Assembly (NCBI GenBank): GCA_003520025.1
Contig: DOVP01000109.1
Location: 1 to 6,992 of the forward strand
From: Phycisphaerales bacterium
Lineage (GTDB): Bacteria > Planctomycetota > Phycisphaerae > Phycisphaerales > SM1A02
Direction of reading: 5' to 3'
DNA length: 6,992 nt
Part shown: one piece after another, positions 1 through 4,617 of the stretch
Layout: each line of letters begins with the position of its first letter
Numbering within the stretch: position 1 is the first letter of the stretch
Notes under the pieces: model-generated
The model's input: the letters and a program-made list of their open reading frames with translations, nothing else
Told to the model about the DNA's origin: nothing
Databases searched by the model: none
Made by a program: the position numbers and the translations under genes

Positions 1-1
1 G

Positions 2-646
2 TTCCGCCGACAGTTGCGGGCCATCCTGCGGGCGTCTCCGCACGGCAATCTGCGGGTGATGTTTCCGCTGGTGACGACGGTCGGCGAGTTCCGGCAGGCC
101 AAGATGCTGCTTGAAGATGTCCGCGACGAACTGCGGGACGAGGGGCACGAGGTCGGCGGCGAGATTCCAGTGGGAATGATGGTCGAGGTACCCAGTGCCG
201 CCATCATGGCATCCACGTTTGCTCGGGTGGCTGATTTCTTCTCGATCGGTACCAATGACCTCATTCAGTACACCGTGGCGGTCGATCGGGGCAATGAGCG
301 GGTGGCCAGCCTCTACACGGCGGCCAGCCCGGCTGTTCTGAGGCTCGTCAAGACGGTTGTGAGGGCTGCACAGCGTCGAAACGTGCCTGTGAACATTTGT
401 GGTGAATGTGCGAGCGATATCACGTACACTATGCTCTTGTTGGGACTCGGTCTGCGAAGCCTGTCGCTCGTTCCCGCTCAGATCCCCCGGGTCCGTGAAG
501 TGATCCGGCGTGTGACGGTGGAAGACTGCGAGCGGCTGGCCCGGCGGATCGGCTCCCTTGACTCCGAGCGGACGATCCTCAAGGTCCTCCGCGATGAACT
601 GATTCAGGTGCTTCCTGAGATCGCCGGCGAACTGCTCGATGACTGA
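2..646 (+). CDS. ptsI: PEP-protein phosphotransferase (PTS enzyme I), C-terminal part
   Basis: Enzyme I takes phosphate from phosphoenolpyruvate and passes it to HPr, starting the cytoplasmic phosphorelay of the PTS. Only the C-terminal PEP-binding TIM-barrel domain is present: about 214 codons, open at the left edge, against about 575 residues in E. coli. The visible part begins with FRRQLRAILRAS, close to the E. coli equivalent. Active-site landmarks are all there: the Glu of MMVEVPSAA (codon 185-187) and the Asp of SIGTNDL (codon 257-259), which match the Mg-PEP ligands, then AVDRGN, and the catalytic Cys in NICGECASD (codon 398-400). The related PEP synthase and PPDK are less likely because the CGE cysteine context and LLLGLGL are typical of enzyme I. 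A second Cys three residues after the catalytic one makes a CxxC. The reading frame runs cleanly to TGA. The next gene is 242 bases downstream, so a shared transcript is possible but not evident. Confidence 0.95.
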   Translation, partial: FRRQLRAILRASPHGNLRVMFPLVTTVGEFRQAKMLLEDVRDELRDEGHEVGGEIPVGMMVEVPSAAIMASTFARVADFFSIGTNDLIQYTVAVDRGNERVASLYTAASPAVLRLVKTVVRAAQRRNVPVNICGECASDITYTMLLLGLGLRSLSLVPAQIPRVREVIRRVTVEDCERLARRIGSLDSERTILKVLRDELIQVLPEIAGELLDD

Positions 647-685
647 TCGCAGGGCGGCTTTCGAGGGAAGCACATCACAAACCAC

Positions 686-774
686 GGCTGACCTCCAGCC
701 ACGACGCGAGAAGAGTGCAACACTCTGGAGCGGCGGCCCGGAGACAGTCACAAGCGAGACGGTCGTGAAGACTG
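686..774 (+). other. Three consecutive short inverted repeats in the rne leader
   Basis: The first is GGCTG (686-690) with CAGCC (696-700), loop of 5. The second is AGAGTG (712-717) with CACTCT (721-726), a perfect 6-bp stem with a CAA triloop. The third is CAGTC (745-749) with GACTG (770-774), enclosing 20 bases. A competing pair, CTCCAG (693-698) with CTGGAG (725-730), would exclude the first two, so the region could switch between two folds. The pairings are seen directly. That they form in RNA is inferred, and 5-6 bp stems can arise by chance in GC-rich DNA. Confidence 0.4.
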
Positions 775-775
775 C

Positions 776-855
776 GTTCAGGCAAGACGGTTCGAACTCC
801 CGCCCGAGGTTCATCTCGGCGTGGGTGTTGTCGCATCGAGAGACCTTGCCTGAAC
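776..855 (+). other. Long stem-loop with 11-bp perfect terminal stem, upstream of rne
   Basis: GTTCAGGCAAG (776-786) is the exact reverse complement of CTTGCCTGAAC (845-855). Inside, the two sides continue to pair: 795-797 with 827-829, 799-803 with 821-825 (one G-T wobble), and CCGAG (804-808) with CTCGG (815-819), capped by a six-base loop at 809-814. About 24 base pairs fall within 80 bases, with an asymmetric internal loop and a one-base bulge. There is no T-run after it, and it ends 33 bases before the rne start, so a cis-acting RNA element in the rne leader fits better than a terminator. A small DNA element with terminal inverted repeats is possible, but no flanking duplication is visible. 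Confidence 0.55.
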
Positions 856-856
856 A

Positions 857-881
857 CCTTCTGCGATCGAACATACGAAGG
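857..881 (+). promoter_or_regulatory. Candidate hairpin hiding the rne Shine-Dalgarno
   Basis: CCTTC (857-861) can pair with GAAGG (877-881), the core of the rne ribosome binding site, across a 15-base loop. It begins two bases after the large stem ends. The same CCTTC could also pair with a second GAAGG at 924-928, just before the internal ATG at 937. A 5-bp pairing is weak evidence, but its position is what translational control would need. Confidence 0.3.
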
Positions 882-882
882 A
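877..882 (+). promoter_or_regulatory. Ribosome binding site of rne
   Basis: GAAGGA lies 6 bases before the GTG at 889 and supports that start. A second, similar site (GAAGGG, 924-929) lies 7 bases before an in-frame ATG at 937, so the start is not settled by ribosome binding sites alone. Confidence 0.65.
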
Positions 883-888
883 CATATT

Positions 889-3438
889 GTGGAAAAGAAA
901 AAAACGAAGAAGCAGGATGCTTCGAAGGGCGAGATCATGCTCGTCAACGATGTTCCCGGCGAAGAGTGCCGGATCGCGATTGTGCGAAACGGGCGGCTTG
1001 AGGAACTATTCACTGAACGGGCCGCGACGGCGACCAGTGTCGGCAATATCTACAAGGGGCGGGTGAGCAACGTCGAATCGGCGATTCAGGCCGCGTTCGT
1101 CGACTACGGGCAGCCCCAGCGTGGCTTCCTGCACATCTCCGATCTGCACCCACGCTACTTCCCGGGCGGCGAAACCTCGGAAAAGGTCGGTCGCAAGACG
1201 GCGCGGCACGATCGGCCGCCGATTCAGCGAGCGCTCAAGCGTGGCGATGAGATCCTTGTGCAGGTCCTCAAGGAGGGCATCGGCACAAAGGGGCCCACGC
1301 TGACGAGTTACCTCTCCATGCCGGGTCGTCTCATGGTGATGATGCCCTACATGGACAAGGTCGGCGTGACTCGCCGTGTCGAGGACGAAGACGAACGCAA
1401 GGCCATGCGGAAGGTGCTCGATTCACTCGACCTGCCCGACGATTTTGGCTTTATTCTGCGAACAGCCGGCATGGGGCAGACCAAGCGTGAACTGAACCGC
1501 GACGTCGCCTACTTGACGCGTATGTGGAAGGTGATGGAGAAGCGGATCGTCAAGACCGGCGTGCCGTCCGAACTGTACACCGAGTCCGATCTGGTGCTGC
1601 GAACGGTGCGTGATGTGCTGCGGCCAGAAATCGATGCGATCATCGTCGATGACGAGAACGCGTACAACCGAGTCAAGGCCTTTCTCAGTGTCATCGCGCC
1701 ACGGTCATCTCCCCCCGTCGTGCACTACCGCCGCAGCATGCCGCTCTTTCACGCCTTCAACGTCGAACGGCAGATCGAGACGATTCACTCACGGGAGGTT
1801 GATCTGCCCAGCGGCGGCCAGTTGGTCATCGAGCAGACCGAGGCCTTGGTCGCCATCGACGTCAACTCAGGCAAGAGCCGCGCGGCAAGGGACAGCGAAA
1901 CCAATGCGTACCGCACCAATCTTGAGGCGATCGAAGAGATTGCGAGACAACTGAGGCTGCGGGATCTCGGAGGCCTGGTGATTAATGACCTCATTGACAT
2001 GCGGCAGCGATCGCGTCGACGGGAGGTCTATGAGAAGTTCGGAGAACTGCTCAAGACGGACCGCGCCCGCACGACCATTCTTCCGATCAGTGACTTTGGG
2101 ATTCTGGAGATGACTCGGCAGCGGATGCGTCCGAGCATCCGCATGGCCAATTATGTCGATTGTCCGGCTTGCAGTGGTCACGGAGAGGTGAAGGCTCCAG
2201 AGATGGTTGCCGCCGATGCCGTTCGTGAAATCGGATACCTGCTGCACTGCAACGAGACTTCCAGACTTGAAGTCGTTGTGTCGCCGCGAGTCGCCTCGGC
2301 TCTGCTCTCGACCAAACGGCGCATACTCGACATGATCGAGGACCGCATGGACAAGAACGTCGATGTGCGGGTCAGTGAGAGCATCCCCGTGGACCGCGTC
2401 GTGTTCTACGCCTACGACGTGAGAGGCGCCGATCTGGATATTGAGAAGTTGACGCCCGCATCCTTGCCCCCACTTGAAGAACTCATGGATGATCCGGAGG
2501 GCGACGAGACGACCACCGAAGATTCTGGACGCCGACGCGGTCGAAGGAGAGCCAAGGCACCGCCAGCAGACGCCGCCGCGATCGCGCTTTCGGGCGACTT
2601 CAAGCGGGAGCTCGATGCCTTGGAGGCCAAGGCCGACAAGGCGGAGGCGAAGGCCGAATCCGCCGCGAGCAAGGCGGCCGCTCCGAAACGCAAGCGCCGC
2701 CGCCGATCGAGACAACGCAAGGCAACGCCGCTGATCGAAGTGGCATCGCGGTTGTACATGCTTGCCAAGGCGATGGGGGTGACCTCCAAGGAGATCATTG
2801 CCAGTTGGAACGCTTCTGGCGGGGAGAAGAACACGGGCTTCGTACTCAACACCCACATGTCTGTGGTGACACCCGAGCAGGCATCGATGATTCAGGGCTG
2901 GTTTGAAACGCAGCAGGAAGAACCCGCGATCGAGAGTTCGCCGCCAGAGATCGAAGCGTCTGTAGATGACTCGGATGCGCCCAAGAAGGGGCGCCGAAGG
3001 CGGCGGCGAAGGGGGAGTCGCGGTGGAGGCGATGAAGGAGCGGATACAACGACCGAAATCAAAGCAGGCGGCGAGGATGGGCCGGCCGCATCGGAGGAAT
3101 CCACCGATGGGGCGCCTCGTCGCAGGCGTCGACGTGGCCGCCGCAGGCGTTCAGGCGGTGGTGATGATGGGGTGAGCACGGGAGAGACTCCTGCGGCTGA
3201 GCCGATCGTGGCCGAGGAGCCTAAGCCGAGAAAGAAACGGACCCGTAAGAAGGCGGCCAAGAAAGCAGCCAAGAAGGCAGCCGCCCAAGTGAAACGCGAT
3301 GAATCGCCGCCAGCCGAACCAAAGCCGGACCCGAAACCGAAGTCGGCTCCACGCCGCCGCACGTTGTATGGCAGTAGGCGAAAACTCTCTCCGGGCAAGG
3401 CCAGCGAAGCGATGGCTCAGTCGGAGAGTGGTTCGTGA
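889..3438 (+). CDS. rne: Ribonuclease E/G family endoribonuclease with long charged tail
   Basis: This is a single-strand-specific endoribonuclease for mRNA decay and rRNA/tRNA processing, cytoplasmic or membrane-associated. The protein has 849 residues from GTG 889, or 833 from ATG 937, where MLVNDVPGEECRIAIV matches the usual family N-terminus. The S1 domain is at about 50-145. The 5'-phosphate sensor is R191-T192 (RTAG). Catalytic Asp are D324 (AIDVNSGK, with N326) and D367 (NDLIDM), 43 apart as in E. coli D303/D346. The Zn-link CPAC is at C425/C428. The catalytic core ends near 510, leaving a tail of about 340 residues: an acidic stretch (about 528-545), Arg/Lys blocks, an Ala/Lys/Glu-rich probable coiled coil (about 568-600), an IF2 N-terminal-like domain (about 615-672), three more basic blocks and a KKAA repeat. 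The tail is probably disordered and RNA-binding, and would be the place for a degradosome scaffold. No E. coli-type microdomains were recognised. The tail favours RNase E over RNase G. The gene heads a probable operon and overlaps dxr by 4 bases. Confidence 0.95.
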   Translation: MEKKKTKKQDASKGEIMLVNDVPGEECRIAIVRNGRLEELFTERAATATSVGNIYKGRVSNVESAIQAAFVDYGQPQRGFLHISDLHPRYFPGGETSEKVGRKTARHDRPPIQRALKRGDEILVQVLKEGIGTKGPTLTSYLSMPGRLMVMMPYMDKVGVTRRVEDEDERKAMRKVLDSLDLPDDFGFILRTAGMGQTKRELNRDVAYLTRMWKVMEKRIVKTGVPSELYTESDLVLRTVRDVLRPEIDAIIVDDENAYNRVKAFLSVIAPRSSPPVVHYRRSMPLFHAFNVERQIETIHSREVDLPSGGQLVIEQTEALVAIDVNSGKSRAARDSETNAYRTNLEAIEEIARQLRLRDLGGLVINDLIDMRQRSRRREVYEKFGELLKTDRARTTILPISDFGILEMTRQRMRPSIRMANYVDCPACSGHGEVKAPEMVAADAVREIGYLLHCNETSRLEVVVSPRVASALLSTKRRILDMIEDRMDKNVDVRVSESIPVDRVVFYAYDVRGADLDIEKLTPASLPPLEELMDDPEGDETTTEDSGRRRGRRRAKAPPADAAAIALSGDFKRELDALEAKADKAEAKAESAASKAAAPKRKRRRRSRQRKATPLIEVASRLYMLAKAMGVTSKEIIASWNASGGEKNTGFVLNTHMSVVTPEQASMIQGWFETQQEEPAIESSPPEIEASVDDSDAPKKGRRRRRRRGSRGGGDEGADTTTEIKAGGEDGPAASEESTDGAPRRRRRRGRRRRSGGGDDGVSTGETPAAEPIVAEEPKPRKKRTRKKAAKKAAKKAAAQVKRDESPPAEPKPDPKPKSAPRRRTLYGSRRKLSPGKASEAMAQSESGS
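3247..3282 (+). repeat. Three tandem 12-bp repeats encoding KKAA
   Basis: Three back-to-back 12-base units (3247-3258, 3259-3270, 3271-3282), differing at one or two positions, encode Lys-Lys-Ala-Ala three times within the rne tail. The pattern resembles histone H1-like basic tails and probably contacts RNA or other polyanions. The copy number could vary between strains. Confidence 0.8.
3423..3428 (+). promoter_or_regulatory. Ribosome binding site of dxr, inside the end of rne
   Basis: GGAGAG ends 6 bases before the GTG at 3435, within the last codons of rne. With the GTGA overlap it supports that start and suggests translational coupling. Confidence 0.6.
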
Positions 3439-4607
3439 GTCAAGCCCCCCGCATTCTGGTGTTGGGTTCGACCGGGTCGATCGGCCGCAGTACGCTGGAG
3501 GTCGTAGCCCATCTGCGGTCCGCCGGACTTCGGGATCTTCCAGTCGTCGGGCTCGCTGCGGGCACCAATATCGAACTGCTTGCCGAGCAGGCCTCACAGA
3601 GCGGCGCCACCGACGTGGCGATCGCGGACCCGCAGGCTGCGACGGCGTATCGGGGTCCGGGCCGTGTTCATGCGGGGGCGTGTGAACTGGTCACAGCCAT
3701 CGCCGAACCCGGCGACATCATCGTGGCCGCCATCGTCGGTGCCGCGGGCATCGATGCAGTTCTCGCGGGTATCGAGCGAGGATGTCGCATCGCGCTGGCG
3801 AACAAGGAAACACTCGTGGCGGCTGGTTCTGTGGTCATTCCTGCTGCTGCTGCTGCCGGAGTGGAGATCCTTCCAGTCGACAGCGAACACAGCGCCATCT
3901 TCCAGTGCCTTCATGGCGAGGAAAAGCGGGGTGAGATCGAGCGACTCGTACTGACTGCGTCCGGTGGCCCGTTCAGAGGTCGGGAAGCCGGCGAGATCGC
4001 ATCGGCCACCATTGAGCAGGCGCTGAACCATCCAACGTGGGATATGGGGGCCAAGATCTCCATCGACTCGGCGACGCTTGCCAACAAGGCACTTGAGATC
4101 ATCGAAGCGCATTGGTTGTTCTCGCTGCCCGCCGAACAGATCGATGCCATCGTGCATCCACAATCGATTGTGCACGGCTTCGTCGAATTCACCGACGGCT
4201 CGGTACTCGCCCAGTGCGGTCCGCCTGACATGCGAACACCTATTCAGTACGCCTTGACATGGCCGGACCGAGTTGACGGCTCCGGTCGCCGCATGAACTG
4301 GTCAGAACTGTCACAACTGGACTTTGAGCCAATCGACCACGATGCCTTTCCGCTGATTCGCCTCGCATGGCAGGCCATCCGAAGCGGTGGTACCGCCGGG
4401 GCGGTCCTCAATGCTGCCAACGAAGTTGCTGTCGAGGCATTCCTCGGCGGCGGGATCCGGTTCGGCGACATCTCCACCCTTGTCAGCGAAGCCTGCGCAG
4501 CCTGTCCGCCCCGACAAGCATCGAGTCTCGCTGACATCCGCGCTGCGGACGCCGAGGCTCGCCGCTTCGTTCAATCACACCTCCCGAATCAGCCTGCTAC
4601 CGCGTGA
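3435..4607 (+). CDS. dxr: 1-deoxy-D-xylulose 5-phosphate reductoisomerase
   Basis: Dxr converts 1-deoxy-D-xylulose 5-phosphate to 2-C-methyl-D-erythritol 4-phosphate using NADPH and a divalent metal. This is the first committed step of the MEP pathway to isoprenoid precursors, in the cytoplasm, and the target of fosmidomycin. The product has 390 residues (E. coli 398). It opens with the nucleotide-binding loop GSTGSIGRSTL (residues 11-21). Metal ligands are D149 and E151 (PVDSEH) and E221 (NKALEIIEA). Substrate residues are K124 (ANKET), S176 (TASGGPF), H199 (NHPTWDMG, with W202), S212, N217, K218 and H247 (HPQSIVHGFV). The spacing follows E. coli with a constant ten-residue offset after residue 176, so the active site appears complete. 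The start GTG overlaps the rne stop (GTGA), and rseP follows after 10 bases. Confidence 0.97.
   Translation: MSQAPRILVLGSTGSIGRSTLEVVAHLRSAGLRDLPVVGLAAGTNIELLAEQASQSGATDVAIADPQAATAYRGPGRVHAGACELVTAIAEPGDIIVAAIVGAAGIDAVLAGIERGCRIALANKETLVAAGSVVIPAAAAAGVEILPVDSEHSAIFQCLHGEEKRGEIERLVLTASGGPFRGREAGEIASATIEQALNHPTWDMGAKISIDSATLANKALEIIEAHWLFSLPAEQIDAIVHPQSIVHGFVEFTDGSVLAQCGPPDMRTPIQYALTWPDRVDGSGRRMNWSELSQLDFEPIDHDAFPLIRLAWQAIRSGGTAGAVLNAANEVAVEAFLGGGIRFGDISTLVSEACAACPPRQASSLADIRAADAEARRFVQSHLPNQPATA
3841..3855 (+). repeat. Five-unit CTG trinucleotide run in dxr
   Basis: CTG is repeated five times and read as Ala codons (part of IPAAAAAG, Dxr residues 135-142), just before the metal-binding PVDSEH segment. 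It is short and in frame, and probably reflects Ala codon choice. Confidence 0.7.
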
Positions 4608-4611
4608 AGGA
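4607..4611 (+). promoter_or_regulatory. Ribosome binding site of rseP
   Basis: AAGGA starts on the last base of the dxr stop codon and ends 6 bases before ATG 4618. It selects that start over any upstream in-frame start within dxr, and ties rseP translation to dxr. Confidence 0.8.
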
Positions 4612-4617
4612 AGTGAT

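Larger units (their letters stand above)
647..888 (+). promoter_or_regulatory. Structured untranslated leader between ptsI and rne
   Basis: This gene-free gap of 242 bases is unusually rich in inverted repeats that can fold one after another on the + strand: 686-700, 712-726, 745-774 and 776-855, then 857-881 over the rne ribosome binding site. No stem is followed by a run of T, so none looks like an intrinsic terminator for ptsI. I infer a 5' leader for rne, possibly controlling its expression. E. coli rne is known to have a long structured 5' UTR through which RNase E limits its own synthesis, but I see no sequence similarity to it. A small RNA lying between the two genes is the alternative. 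I could not identify a convincing promoter. Confidence 0.5.

Noticed and set aside
776..855. tRNA-like reading of the 80-base stem-loop (GGTTCGAAC resembles a T-loop)
   Set aside because: The motif sits near the 5' end on the + strand. On the - strand the T-stem does not pair well, there is no D-arm, and the terminal stem is 11 bp rather than 7.
776..855. Miniature transposable element with 11-bp terminal inverted repeats
   Set aside because: There is no flanking target duplication and no second copy in the window. Internal pairing along the arms favours an RNA stem-loop.
847..876. Possible sigma-70 promoter (TTGCCT, then AACATA) before rne
   Set aside because: The -10 match is poor, and the -35 candidate lies inside the stem of the large inverted repeat. 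This is too weak to call.
639..1001. 120-codon frame across the ptsI-rne gap
   Set aside because: It runs into rne out of frame, has no ribosome binding site and no protein-like pattern. The region is better explained by RNA structure.
1867..2856. 329-codon open frame on the - strand inside rne
   Set aside because: It lies wholly opposite a gene with intact catalytic motifs in frame. It is a by-product of GC-rich codon use and has no recognisable protein features.
4387..4617. Upstream in-frame extension of rseP to 4387
   Set aside because: The extension lies inside dxr. The well-placed AAGGA and ATG at 4618 put the N-terminus directly before TM1, as in the family.
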